64,000 nucleotides of DNA from Nothophaeocryptopus gaeumannii (lineage: Eukaryota > Ascomycota > Dothideomycetes > Mycosphaerellales > Mycosphaerellaceae), in the NCBI GenBank assembly GCA_031771865.1, contig JASISA010000026.1, forward strand, positions 1,550,001 through 1,614,000. Direction: 5' to 3'. The position numbers and the translations under genes are program-made. Within the stretch, counting starts at the first letter, position 1. Each line of letters starts with the position of its first letter. The notes below the pieces were generated by a model that worked only from the letters and a program-made list of their open reading frames with translations, did not search any database and was not told where the DNA came from. Below are positions 32,163 to 42,608 of this stretch, piece after piece.

Positions 32163-34739
32163 TTATTCCCCACGCCCACGCCTCGGTGGTCTGTAGTCCC
32201 AGCTCCAGTGACCGTGTCTTGCTCTCCCACTCCGGCTGCCTTTGCCTCTGTCTCCAACGTGTGCACGACCTAATCCGGTGGCAGCGCTGCCCTCAGTGGC
32301 ACGGCGGGCGCCCCCTCGATGGAGATGCTGCGTGTCCCCAGAGTGCGCCGTCCCTGTGCGCTCATTCGACGACGTCGCTGATGGAGCCCCTGGAGTCGCA
32401 TCCGACTGCGTCGTGGTTGCAGCCTGTGTGGGACGACCATGCTGTCTGTGCTCATCTCCCTGAGGCTCCGTTTCGTAATTGGGCACAAAATCCCGGCGCT
32501 CGATGCCAAGTCCAGCACCATAAATTGGCGGCACATAGGTGGAAATTGGTGGAAGGAGCCGTAGGCTAGACTTACGCTGCTCGGCAGCCCTCTCTTCGGC
32601 GATTAAATCACGAGGAGGGTACGTAGGCGGCGGAGGCTCATTCTGATGCAGGAACCTTTTCAAGAAGTTGCTGGTGGACTTTGTAATGCTGTCTCGCGGC
32701 GGATCTGGGATTCTGATATTCGGGTCCATGAGTGGAGGAACTTTTGCGGCTGGAAAGTTGGCTGTCATGGCTGGCGGAGATGGAGTCGAAATGCGCCGCT
32801 TGAATTCTGGGCTTGCTGAAACGTCCCGTACCACTTGCTCTAGTGGGCGAGACTCGGACTGATTTGGATTTGCGTTCTCTTTAGATGGGCCTGCTTTTGA
32901 AGGCTTGGGAGTACGCGAGCGACCTCTACCGAATAGTTCGGCAGAACGGGGATGTCTACCGGCACCAAGGCCATCGAATTCTCGCCGTTGACTCTCAGGG
33001 CTTCTCCGCTTCATCGACCCCTCAGCAAACAGCTGGCTTTCGCCCGGAGGCCTTGGAGGGCCTATGTACGCCTCGGGGATGGGTCCTTGATTGAGACGAT
33101 GCGCAGGCGGCTCAGGCTCAAATTGTGGATCGAAAACACCACGCTCCGGTGGGGACAACTGTCCGCGTTCTCTCGATCGTTCTCTCACAGGGGTAGCACT
33201 GTAGAAACCCTCAGAATCGCCCCCGACTGCCTGATCGCTCGAGTTCCCATTGAGATCGTTACTACTGCTGTCGTCTACATCCTCCCAAATCTCCTGACTG
33301 TCGTCATACTACTCGCTCGGCTGATCGGGAGGACCATTTTTGAAGTCTGGAGAGGTTCCATGGCGATGCTTCTTCTTTGCGCTCGACAGATGGCGAGTGT
33401 CAATAGGCTGAGATGGTTGACACACAGGCCGCTTCCCTTTGGCCTTCTCTGACATTTGGACGGGTGGTTGAACTGCGTCGTGCGAGGAAAGTCTTGAGCC
33501 CTCACTACGTCTATGAGTCACGGAAGTTCGAGGCGGCTGCGTAGAGGTTGGTATCGTAGAGAGTAGACCCAGCCTTTCGACAAGCAGGCTTTCTGGAGGC
33601 CCATGATCGCTCTCACCCGCTACAGATGTTTTTGGTGACAATTGCCGAGAATTGCGCTGTACAGCGCCTTGGGATTTCGGAGAAACTTGATTCAGAGGTG
33701 CAGGATCTGTTTCTTCCTCGACCTGACGCCGCGGATCCTGGAACACATCTGCGAGTCTGGGCCGCGGGAAAGGATTCTTGAAGATGCCCATCCATGATTC
33801 CTTCCTCTCTCCAAACAGACTGGGTTTTCTGAGCTGGTCGGAGATCACAGCATGTGCTTGGCTGTTTGATCTGAATTTGAGAGAGACCATTTCTTCAGAC
33901 AATTCCGGCAGGAGCGGCTTGTCTATAGATCGTGACCTCCTAGGCTTCTCGGAGGCTGCAGCGTGCGCTTGGCTTCTAAACCCGGATCTGAGGAGAACCG
34001 TCTCTTGACTCCATTCCACTTCGGGCGCATTCTCAAGCACCAACTGTGAGTCTGGGGAGCTATTCGGGTGCGCAGATGCCCGTGGGTCCAGGTAATTCAG
34101 AGCATTTCGCACTCCGTCAGCGATGCTTCTGCGTACAGTCTTCGGTGGAGATCGTGAACTGAAGTTTCGAACGTGATGCAGACCTCGGACGCCTGATGGG
34201 TACAGAAAGGTCCGCCGCCTACGGAGAGACGGTGCACGGGCCATGGTCAATCGATTCAGTCCAGAATCTATGAACAAAGGCTCCAGTGGATCTCGCAGCG
34301 GACTATGCGACTCAGAATACTCTCTAGGGGACTCCGAGTGATTATTCGGCCCAGAGTCGCGGTGAGAGCCTGCTGCCGGCGGCTGGGTGACGCGCATGCG
34401 TGGATTTCTGAACAACATCTTTGCCGCAGTGTCATCATCGGCGTTGTCGCTTTTCAACAGCTGGCGCATGTTCAATCGGTCTTTGCGAATGCTCTCTCGT
34501 ACGCGGTCGCTATTGACGAAGCGGTCTTGGTCTTCTTCACCAACGAGGTAGCTGTCTTGACGTGTCTGCGGTATGCCCTAACCCGAGACAATCGACTTTT
34601 TGGGTTCTCCAAATCGCTTCTCGTAGACATATGCATTAAAAACGTCCGGAGGGTGCCTGACTCTATGCTGATTCATGTCGGCCTGGTCGAAAATGGCACC
34701 AGAACAGAGGTACTCGGCAGAGTCATCATGCGCGGGCAT
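32163..34739 (-). pseudogene. Long disordered-protein reading frame interrupted by TAG codons
   Basis: One minus-strand frame stays open from 34739 (ATG, MPAHDDSAEYL) to the stop at 32163, about 858 codons, except for TAG at 34580-34578 and at 33311-33309. The most conservative start is the ATG at 34469 (MRQLLKSDNADDD), which gives 386 codons to the second TAG. The frame then continues without another stop for about 380 codons (YDDSQEIWEDVDD onwards) and ends in a Gly/Arg-rich tail. Composition is disordered: Ser, Pro, Arg and Gln rich, with two copies of a S/NSQAHA-type motif (FRSQAHAAAS and SNSQAHAVIS). No intron with good consensus and the right length removes either TAG. It could be a recent pseudogene, a sequence error, or two coding segments of a poorly spliced gene. 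Confidence 0.5.
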
Positions 34740-34772
34740 GCGGTATGTGGGCACGGTGCAGCACGCCACTTC

Positions 34773-35773
34773 CTAAGTGTTACGAGGCTTCTGTTGATGT
34801 ACCTTGGGCAGTAATGCGTCGTGCTCGTCAGGCTCATCCTCATGCGCGCCTCCATTTGCGTGCCCCACCTCGTCGCTGTATACCTCGTCGCTGCTGTCGT
34901 CCACCTTATGGCGCTCATTGAACCTCTTGACGGACCAGTAGTTGATGGCCATGCCAAGCAGAACAAACTGTAGAAGTCCAGTGACGATGTAGACCAACCA
35001 AGTGCTCCAACCTTCCCAGCCAACTCTGAGCCCCAAGCTGAAAGCGAACACAAACGCTCCGGGTGCTTGAATGATCAGAGTCAAGACAGACAAGCTCTTA
35101 AGATCTCCCAAGATGTAAGTGTAGTAGATCTGAGGGATGTACTGGACGGCGGCCAGGACACCAGCGACGGTGCCGAGAATGTCAGCCCAAGTTTGGGTAT
35201 GGTGCGGGTAGCTGAAACCCAGGACAATGGAGATGAGAGCAACGGCGAAGAGCGAGACGAAGACGGCGGTGCCGACGATGAGCGGGTCTCGGCGGTTGAC
35301 TGGGTTGGGTTTGGTGAGTGTCGTGGTGGAGGAGGTCATGTCCTGCGTCTCGTCGGCGGTGGCAGGGAAGAAGACGAGATACAGGAGTACTCTGGACGTT
35401 CCATCAGCTGTTGAGAGGCACCGAGAATGCAGCCATTCACTCACATTCCCATAAAGCACGTCCATTGTACACCGATCTGGGCAACGCCCAGCAAGGCAGC
35501 TGCGCATGCTCCTCCTCCCAGCACATTACAACAACCCATGTCGGCTCTGCTCGTCGGCAGAGTTAAGATATTACCGATGGCGGCAATAGAGCTCAAGCCA
35601 CCCAACAGCACCCACCATGGCGAAATGCCCTCGCTCGTACGGCGCGACAGGATCTTGATATGCTGTGGAAGGTAAGACACCAAGATGCCAACCACCAGGA
35701 ACGCGGCGAGGGTGACCGGGAACCAGTGCGGATGCTCGAGATTGATGCAGTGTTGGGATAGACTCGGCGACAT
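34773..35773 (-). CDS. PQ-loop repeat membrane protein
   Basis: Exons 35773-35445 and 35391-34773 give 315 residues. The 53-bp intron (GTGAGT..CAG) joins CFMG to IVLLYLVFFPATAD in phase. There are about seven hydrophobic segments and two PQ-loop motifs, YLPQHIKILSRRTSEG in the first repeat and YIPQIYYTYILGDLKSLS in the second. The Asp/Glu-rich C-terminal tail is cytosolic in character. Relatives include cystinosin and the vacuolar basic amino acid exporters Ypq1-3, so a vacuolar transporter is likely (inference). It is divergent from TYW1. Its stop lies 33 bp from the nearest ATG of the next minus-strand reading frame, which is in the same frame. Confidence 0.88.
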
Positions 35774-36191
35774 GTTGGCGATTGATGCTATTCACATGCT
35801 TTAGGACGGTTTCCTGATATATGTGGGAGGAGTGCTCGAGACAATGTCGCATGTGTTATGGGCAGACGCGTGAAGCTGCCAGGCGTGACGCGGGGCTGAC
35901 TTAGCGAATCCATCTCCAGCGGCAACAGCGTCGAGAACAGATGGAGAGCAACATCAATGTCTTGGTCGGTGCCAGTTCAAGAGAGAGCGCGTAATGCAGT
36001 TCCGTGTATACAATTTTCGTTCCATTGTTGGTTCAATACGGACCAGATACTCCCAGAGTTGTTCGAAAGCTTTTTGTCGCCCGAGGCCAGCACGTCGATA
36101 CTGCTGAATCAGCCCCCACTGATTTGGAGAAATTGAAACACATTGATTCGACCTCATCAATCCTGTCTAGTACACACTCGTTGCCGCGAAT
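35774..36191. promoter_or_regulatory. Shared divergent upstream region, PQ-loop gene and TYW1
   Basis: Only 418 bp separate the two start codons on opposite strands, so this segment must hold both promoters. No specific factor site can be named from sequence alone. Confidence 0.5.
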
Positions 36192-38465
36192 ATGGACGTG
36201 TCAAGTCTACTGCGACTACCGGATGAGGTCCTCCTATTATGGCACTTGCACCGGACGGAGGTGTTGCTATCAGCCGGCGTGCTCTTCGCGGTCATACGCC
36301 TGGCTGTCCACTGGAGGAGCACGAAATCGAAGGTCCTCTTCACACCAACTTTGGGAACGCCCACCGATGAGAAAACGACCATACCAATAGCCGTATCTAT
36401 ACCGGCAAGCAAAGATGAGACCAGGGCAGTAGCACGGCCTGCCAAGACGAAAGCACCCCGACATGTCAAAGGCATACGCAATCTCAAGCAGAAAGATGTT
36501 GCGACACCGACCATCGATCAGATACAACCATACATTTTCTATTTCACCCTCGGTGGGTCGACGAGAGCGAGGGCCGAGAAGCTGGCCGAGACGTTATCGG
36601 CACAAGAAGATGATGGTCTCCTGAAGCCCGAGATCCATGACCTGACCGAGATCGAGTACGACGACCACTTCATTTCTGCACCCAAGCAATCCAAGACTAC
36701 CACGGCTGCCTTCTACATCATTCTCATTCCCGCTTACAACATCGATACCGAACTTTCCAACTTCCTCTCGCACCTCGATGAGACACACAATGACTTCCGC
36801 ATCGATACTTCGCCGCTGTCTGGTCTGGCCGGATACAGCGTGTTCGGGTTCGGAGACAAGCAAGAGTGGCCGACAGAGCAAGACGGATATTGCAGTCAAG
36901 CGATTGAGGTTGATAAGTGGATGGCGAGGCTGACAGGCCGGAAGAGAGCATTTCCTCTTGGTACTGGAGATGTGAGGGGAGACGATCTGGAATTGAGGTT
37001 AGAAGAATGGAGGAGAGGGACGTTCGAAGTCATGGATAATCTGAGCCAGGGCAAAGGTCTTGGTGAAGGTGTGCCCGGGAGTGGAGATGCGGTGGAAAGT
37101 GAAGACGAAAATGAAGACGAAGATGATGCGGAAGTCTTGATTACAACCCATAAGCGGCGGCCTGCTAAGAGAACAACAACCGCGGATCTTGAGGATATCA
37201 AGGCTCCGATCCCAGTCGATTTCACGACTTCACTCAAGAAGACAAGCTCGACTGTAGCCGAGCCGAAGCCGATGGTGCCTACGACATCACCAACATACAC
37301 TTCTCTCACTAAGCAAGGATACACCATTGTTGGTACACACTCCGGCGTAAAAATTTGCCGTTGGACAAAGTCGGCACTTCGAGGTCGTGGTTCATGCTAC
37401 AAATTCAGCTTCTATGGCATCAACTCACATCTTTGCATGGAAGCAACGCCTTCTCTAAGCTGTAGCAACAAGTGTGTCTTCTGCTGGCGACATGGAACAA
37501 ATCCAGTCGGCACAACCTGGAGATGGCAAGTCGACCCGCCAAAAATGATCTTCGACGGCATTAAGGCTGGGCACTACTCCAAGATCAAAGTGATGCGTGG
37601 TGTGCCAGGTGTGCGCGCGGAACGATTTGCGGAGGCCATGCAAATCCGACACTGTGCACTGTCCTTGGTGGGTGAACCCATCTTCTACCCTCACATTAAC
37701 GAGCTGCTTGGCATGCTTCACAAAGAGCACATTAGCTCCTTCCTAGTCTGCAATGCCCAGCATCCAGACCAGCTCGCTACGCTTGGCCCAGTCACCCAGC
37801 TCTATGTCTCCATCGACGCCTCCAATAAGGACTCTCTTCGGAAAATCGACCGACCTCTGTATCGTGATTTTTGGGAGCGCTTTCTCCGCTGCATGGACAT
37901 CTTACATGAGAAGCGCTTCACGCATCGGACAGTCTTCCGCCTGACACTAGTCAAAGGATTCAACATCGACGAAGAAGCGAGAGGATATGCGGACCTTGTC
38001 GAACGTGCCCGCCCTGGCTTTGTCGAAGTGAAGGGCGTGACGTATTGCGGCACATCAACTGCCGCTGGCGCTGGTCTGAGCATGCAAAACGTTCCGTTCT
38101 ACGAAGAAGTCTCCGCTTTTGTGCTTGCACTAGAAGCAGAACTCAATCGCCGCGGTCTGGAGTATGGCATTGGTGCGGAACACGCGCACTCATGTTGCAT
38201 CTTGCTTGCGGATCGGAATAGATTCTTCAAGCCTTCTGGATCGAATGGGGAGAAAAGATGGCATACGCTGATTAACTACCCAGCTTTCTTCAGGTGCGTG
38301 GAAAGTGGCAACCCTTTCGGACCTGAAGATTATGTCGGTGACGCGACACCTGAGTGGGCGCTTTGGGGGAAGGGAGGCTTTGATCCGAGAGATGAGAGGG
38401 TCGATCGGAAGGGAAGGCCGAAGGAGGTCAAAAAGACGAAAGAGACGAAGGTCGTGGAGATATGA
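36192..38465 (+). CDS. TYW1: tRNA 4-demethylwyosine synthase TYW1
   Basis: A single-exon gene of 757 residues. The N-terminal half has a flavodoxin-like domain (about 110-280; FYFTLGGSTRARAEKLAETL, SVFGFGDKQEWP). The C-terminal half is a radical SAM domain with the CX3CX2C cluster motif CSNKCVFC, Cys424/428/431, followed by WRHGTNPVG. TYW1 forms the tricyclic base from 1-methylguanosine-37 of tRNA-Phe using pyruvate, the second step of wybutosine synthesis. A hydrophobic segment at about 17-40 could anchor it to the ER. An acidic linker lies at about 300-315. Length and order match eukaryotic TYW1. Confidence 0.95.
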   Translation: MDVSSLLRLPDEVLLLWHLHRTEVLLSAGVLFAVIRLAVHWRSTKSKVLFTPTLGTPTDEKTTIPIAVSIPASKDETRAVARPAKTKAPRHVKGIRNLKQKDVATPTIDQIQPYIFYFTLGGSTRARAEKLAETLSAQEDDGLLKPEIHDLTEIEYDDHFISAPKQSKTTTAAFYIILIPAYNIDTELSNFLSHLDETHNDFRIDTSPLSGLAGYSVFGFGDKQEWPTEQDGYCSQAIEVDKWMARLTGRKRAFPLGTGDVRGDDLELRLEEWRRGTFEVMDNLSQGKGLGEGVPGSGDAVESEDENEDEDDAEVLITTHKRRPAKRTTTADLEDIKAPIPVDFTTSLKKTSSTVAEPKPMVPTTSPTYTSLTKQGYTIVGTHSGVKICRWTKSALRGRGSCYKFSFYGINSHLCMEATPSLSCSNKCVFCWRHGTNPVGTTWRWQVDPPKMIFDGIKAGHYSKIKVMRGVPGVRAERFAEAMQIRHCALSLVGEPIFYPHINELLGMLHKEHISSFLVCNAQHPDQLATLGPVTQLYVSIDASNKDSLRKIDRPLYRDFWERFLRCMDILHEKRFTHRTVFRLTLVKGFNIDEEARGYADLVERARPGFVEVKGVTYCGTSTAAGAGLSMQNVPFYEEVSAFVLALEAELNRRGLEYGIGAEHAHSCCILLADRNRFFKPSGSNGEKRWHTLINYPAFFRCVESGNPFGPEDYVGDATPEWALWGKGGFDPRDERVDRKGRPKEVKKTKETKVVEI

Positions 38466-38745
38466 GAGTTCATCGGAAAGCAGTGCGGTCCTGCGTGACC
38501 CATCGATCCCTCTGGTTTTGATCCAGGACCACCTGACCGCGACACGTCCTGGTCGCTTTCCAGGAAACCTCGTCTCAGCTTTTCGAGCATGACGACCTCA
38601 ATCAATACCTCGACCGACTTTCTTATTCCTCCGATTCATACTCCGCCCCTCTAAAACCCCCATCTGCCAAATAAACGCCTTGTGACAGTGTGCTACACCA
38701 CCAATCAGCACTGTTCCTATCCGCACGTTAGCTACGAATCAACTC

Positions 38746-39073
38746 TCAATAATAGAACCGCCGGTCTATACCTTTCTGGAACCCCGCGGAGAGAAAGGCG
38801 CGATGCTCTGAAACTAGAGACCTGAGCCACTTGACAGATTCAAGGTCGGACATGCGAATGTCGAACATGTTGCTGCTGTAGAAGACTTGGGACCGCGAGT
38901 TTGCGCGTGTGTCGATAGAGAGAGAGTTGCCAGGATGGACGGTAGAGGTTGGGGTTGAGGATAGTGTGGGAAGTAAGTGTAGTGAGGAGGATGAGGTCCA
39001 GAATTGTGTTGCGAAGTTCCTTGGGTAGCGATTGGATCCGTGAGCCGAGTTCAGTGGTTTCAACCACCGCCAT
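38746..39073 (-). pseudogene. 2EXR-like paralogue 1, frameshifted
   Basis: The start at 39073 reads MAVVETTELGSRIQSLPKELR, then LYRPSWQLSLYRHTRKLA, as in the neighbouring paralogues. At about 38900 the frame breaks. The family continuation (SQVFYSSNMFDIRMSDLESVKWLRSLV in shorter blocks, then HRAFLSAGFQ) is in the other frame, ending at 38746. One missing base or two extra bases would explain it. It is the most distal member of a four-gene tandem array. Confidence 0.7.
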
Positions 39074-39252
39074 TCTTGCCTTCGTTGAGATGACGCGCGA
39101 GAAGAGAATGCACTTCGACTTGAAAGGGAATGATGGTGGCCTTTAGTGGAAGGTGGACGGATGCCTGAAGCATTACGCAGAAGGACGTGGCGGTGCGCGC
39201 CACAGCTGAGCACCTGAACAACAGCGCCCGACGCCTTCAGAAACCGCCCAGC

Positions 39253-40160
39253 TCATCCAACATGGCTATACCTCCGCCTCGTTCCCTGCATCAAAACATG
39301 CGCCTTCTCAAGCTGCTTTCTTGTCGCCCTCGCCTTCCGACCTTCTGCGATACCTGGAAGTCCTGGCGGAACGGTCATTGTGAAGATGATTCTCAAAGCG
39401 TTCCTTTGGACTCGAAATCCTCCCCAGCCCTTTGATCCTCCGAGTTCGAAGTGGAGTATTGAGGGAACTCCAATGGGAGAGGCGCGAAAGAGTGCAGACC
39501 ATGCAAGGCTTTTCACATTCACATACTCATCCGAAGTCTCGCCGATAGCCTACGACTTCGACGATAATCCATTCATGCTCTACCTCATACACGCAAACCA
39601 TGACCACCAGCTCACGCGTCCACTAGCCTCTCCGACAACTCCTGTCCACTCAGCCACCTCTCATTGGCCCCTCCTTTGGTGGTGTACCGGACCTTCAAAA
39701 CGCCTGCGCCAATTCCACAGCTCGTGATAGCCCAAGCCTCGTACATCTTCGTCCAATCGCAGGTATGTATGATCCTGATTCTCCTTATCCTTTTGAGTGC
39801 AGCCAAATCCCGTGCTGGTACCATCCAGACCCAGCGTATCGGGGTCGGAGCCTCGACGCTGAGTTGACGTGGAAGGACAATCAGCGTCAGGAACGCGCGA
39901 TTGGTCGTTGCGAGGGACTTGAGCCACTTGTCGGTGCTCGCTAGACTTGTGATCTCGAAGGCCCTGCGAGCGTAAAAGGCTTTGGCTGCGACTCTGCGGG
40001 TCTGGCGATTGAGGGAGAGATGCCATGGTGGATGGTAGCTTGCATCGACTGCAATGAATTCGTCCCTTGAGACAAGAGTGGCAATGAGCGTGAACTCGAG
40101 GATGCTGTCTTGTAACTCCTGTGGGAGGACTTGAATGCGATCGTCGATGCTGATTGCCAT
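39253..40160 (-). pseudogene. 2EXR-like paralogue 2, intact N-terminal ORF with decayed C-terminus
   Basis: The frame 40160-39612 encodes 182 residues: MAISIDDRIQVLPQELQDSIL, then YHPPWHLSLNRQTRRVAAKAF, then WLKSLATTNRAFLTL. It stops after ELSERLVDA. Coding-like sequence then continues in two other frames: RELVVMVCVYEVEHEWIIVE, then YVNVKSLAWSALFRASPIGV to about 39253. I infer that the ancestral protein was about 300 residues and that two single-base shifts have cut it. Undetected introns are possible, but I see no good donors there. The role is unknown; the LPxELxxxIL opening is shared with F-box and 2EXR proteins. Confidence 0.6.
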
Positions 40161-40374
40161 AGTGGAGAAGGTGTTGCCTTGAGTATGATGAAGTGGTTGA
40201 GTTAATTCTGGATGCAGATGATGACGGTGGAGGCTGTTGAAGGTTGTTGTGTTTACTACTAAAGGTATTGCAAGATGAAGAGATGGTCGGCGTGTGCAGA
40301 AGCACATGCATGCGCGCTGGGCATGTGAAGCGGACTTTCGAGGCTTCACATGACGGTACCGAAATCATTGGCAG

Positions 40375-40922
40375 TCAAGGGCTCAGATGTCTCGTCACAT
40401 CCTGCCGATTGAGCCAGAAACCCTTCCTGACGAGATCTGCGTTGTAAAGCTCACACTTCGTTTTGAGGACGGCAGACCGCAGAATACATCCCCGCTTCGT
40501 GAGATCTTCCTCCAAAGCCTTGAGACCACGATCAGCAGACCTCAATAACATCTCGCTGACTTTCACTTGGCCGTACAAGCGTGCGCAGATGTCGAGCCTT
40601 TCAAACGGGCTTTGGTGCCCGGTACTGCCAGAAGAATCTTATGAATCCGTACTTGATGTTTTGTCGAGAGGGAACGAGCCCAGGCAGCTATAATCCAGTT
40701 TACCCCTGGATCTCCCCAGAACACAAGGGCGGTGTTGGCATAGAAGGCCTCTTGAACGATCGGCCGGCTGCGATTGTCGACCGAGAGTTGCCATGGCGGG
40801 CGGTAGTTGGCGTTGATGGTGATGGGCTCGCAAGCAAGACCGCCGATGAGGGTGTAGTCGAGGATGTCATTCTGAAGCTCTTGTGGTAGGCTCTGGATAC
40901 GCTCCTCGATAGTGGAAGCCAT
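40375..40922 (-). pseudogene. 2EXR-like paralogue 3, frameshifted
   Basis: The frame from 40922 encodes MASTIEERIQSLPQELQNDIL, then NYRPPWQLSVDNRSRPIVQEAFY, and runs out after VPGTKARLKG to a stop at 40563. The protein-like continuation RLDICARLYGQVKVSEMLLR and CELYNADLVRKGFWLN is in another frame, ending at 40375. A single-base shift at about 40605 accounts for it. It is closest in sequence to paralogues 2 and 4. Confidence 0.65.
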
Positions 40923-41558
40923 GTCTTCGGATTGATATGGTATGGTCAGTCAGAGAGAGGACGAGCGGCTTCGATGATCCGAGTGTGGTCTAGATCTCAG
41001 GACTGGAAAGTTAAATTGTGGTTAGAAGGAAACAGAAGTGTCAGCAGCGAGGCTTGGCTTTCCATTGCCAAGCTCTCCACATGCGCGCGCATCATGTGCT
41101 TTAAGATGGGATTGATGTGACCAATTCTGAAGGCAAGACCGCGTCATCACAACCGCCCTCCGCAGCGTGAACCATGCCGAGACTGAGCAGCCCGTATGAA
41201 CCTTCTCCATTCGAGACTATCGTCTCACCCGGCCGAATCAAATCCAGAGACCTGGCTATCACTCGTCAACCAGCGTGTTCTCCGCTCATCATACACTCCA
41301 CAAACCCACACCAGATCGGCATCTCTCCTATCGAAGACGCAACCTCCTAAGCATCTGTCTCCGATTCAAGGAGACCTGGTGCTTGCTGCCGTCCTCCTTG
41401 AACAATGTACAAGCTGCCTTCATCACCCCTTCTCCAACCGAATTCCCCATCTCTAACATTTGGATTTCGAGGTCGCACAAGTACAGACCCGCTTCCTATC
41501 GTCTGCTAGATTGGTAGCATGGTATTGAGTGGATCAATTAGATAGTATATTGATATGC

Positions 41559-42026
41559 CTATCTAAACAAAGCAGATGCGTGTTTTGAAGAGTCTTCGGA
41601 ATGCCAAGACTTCCCGCGTGAGTGATCACCAAGCGACACTTCCACCAGCTCTAGGAAAATCTCCCTTGATGGGCCCGTCCAGTTGATACTGCGCACAATG
41701 CGCTGTAGTCCCTGAGGTTGTGGTCGTGATATGAGGATCTCATTAATCTGCACTTGTTGGGTTGGCCTGAGGAAGCGAAGCCAGGCGAGCCGGGTGAAGG
41801 GTTGATCGAAACTGCTGCTGGGAAACAAGAATGTTGTGTTGGTGAAGAATGCTTCGGAGACCATCGGACGTGTACGGCGATTGATGTGGAGCTGCCACAG
41901 AGTTTGGTAGTCTTTGCTTATGACGACTCGATTGCGACGCGAGATGCCGCCGAGGAGGGTGTAGTCGAGAATTTCGTCTTGGAGTTCCTGCGGCAGTGCT
42001 TGGAAACGGCCGTCCAGTGTTGCCAT
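41559..42026 (-). CDS. 2EXR-like paralogue 4
   Basis: An ATG-initiated frame of 155 residues: MATLDGRFQALPQELQDEIL, LLGGISRRNRVVISKDYQTLWQL in part, then INRRTRPMVSEAFFTNTTFLF and a divergent C-terminus. It is the only array member without an obvious internal break, but it is shorter than the inferred ancestral length. Its ATG lies just five bases after the stop codon of the secreted peptide gene at 42032-42208 on the same strand, which leaves no room for a promoter, so it may be expressed only from a longer transcript or not at all. No catalytic motif is visible. Confidence 0.55.
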   Translation of the reverse strand: MATLDGRFQALPQELQDEILDYTLLGGISRRNRVVISKDYQTLWQLHINRRTRPMVSEAFFTNTTFLFPSSSFDQPFTRLAWLRFLRPTQQVQINEILISRPQPQGLQRIVRSINWTGPSREIFLELVEVSLGDHSRGKSWHSEDSSKHASALFR

Positions 42027-42031
42027 GCTGA

Positions 42032-42208
42032 TCAACTGCCGCAGTCGGAACAATGTTCTTGTATACACGCCCGCCTAAACTCCAGCGACGGTCCCACAGT
42101 TTGTTCGCACCAAGTTCCGCATGCAACAGGATTAATATTGTCGTTTGGGGCGCAAGCAGTAACGTAGGGGATGATAGCGAGGAGGAGGATTTGGAGGTAG
42201 AAGTTCAT
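42032..42208 (-). CDS. Small secreted cysteine-rich peptide 1 (58 aa)
   Basis: A 58-residue ORF starting at ATG 42208. Residues 1-18 are a clear signal peptide (MNFYLQILLLAIIPYVTA). The mature peptide of about 40 residues has six cysteines: 19, 30, 34, 48, 53 and 56. The spacing CX10CX3CX13CX4CX2CG shares its core with a second gene 0.85 kb away. An even cysteine number, tiny size and secretion are typical of fungal effector-like or antimicrobial peptides, but I recognise no family. The upstream region is duplicated in tandem (see the repeat features). It is too short for ordinary ORF filters. Confidence 0.7.
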   Translation of the reverse strand: MNFYLQILLLAIIPYVTACAPNDNINPVACGTWCEQTVGPSLEFRRACIQEHCSDCGS

Positions 42209-42270
42209 GTTTTGTAGGTTTCGGTGAGGTTTGAGTGGATAGTGTTGTACGTCTGCGAGCCGATAATCGC

Positions 42271-42415
42271 GCGTTGTATGTTAACTTATAGTGTTTTTAT
42301 CCTCAACGAAACCTTAGCCGGAACGATACGGCAGACAACTGAAACTAGTGAAGTTATGAAACTAGGATAAAGGTAAAGTTAAACCCGGTATTCGCTACTT
42401 TTGCGTCGCATGTGC
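42271..42415 (-). repeat. Upstream module copy A (proximal, peptide 1)
   Basis: A 145-bp unit that begins with the complement of a TATAAGTTAACATAC-type block about 60 bp upstream of the peptide 1 start. It is about 90 percent identical by eye to copies B and C. On the minus strand it reads towards the gene. At its distal end it passes into a short linker that also matches 43522-43548. Confidence 0.8.
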
Positions 42416-42433
42416 AATAGCAATCGGTTCTAT

Positions 42434-42608
42434 ACGTTGTATGTTAACTTATAGAAATTTTATCCTCGACGAAACCTTAGCCGGAACGATGCGGTAGACA
42501 ACTAAAACTGGCGAAGTTGTGAAACTAGGATAGAGGTAAAGCTAAACCCGGTATTCGCTGCTTTTGCGTCGTATGTGCCGTCGAGACTTCCCCGAGCCCT
42601 AGTTAGCT
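42434..42608 (-). repeat. Upstream module copy B (distal, peptide 1)
   Basis: The second tandem copy of the 145-bp unit, 18 bp beyond copy A, plus a 30-bp distal tail (CTAGGGCTCGGGGAAGTCTC on the minus strand) shared with copy C but absent from copy A. Confidence 0.8.

Noticed and set aside
34305..34814. 169-codon plus-strand ORF
   Set aside because: It is antisense to the disordered-protein frame, which has better composition.
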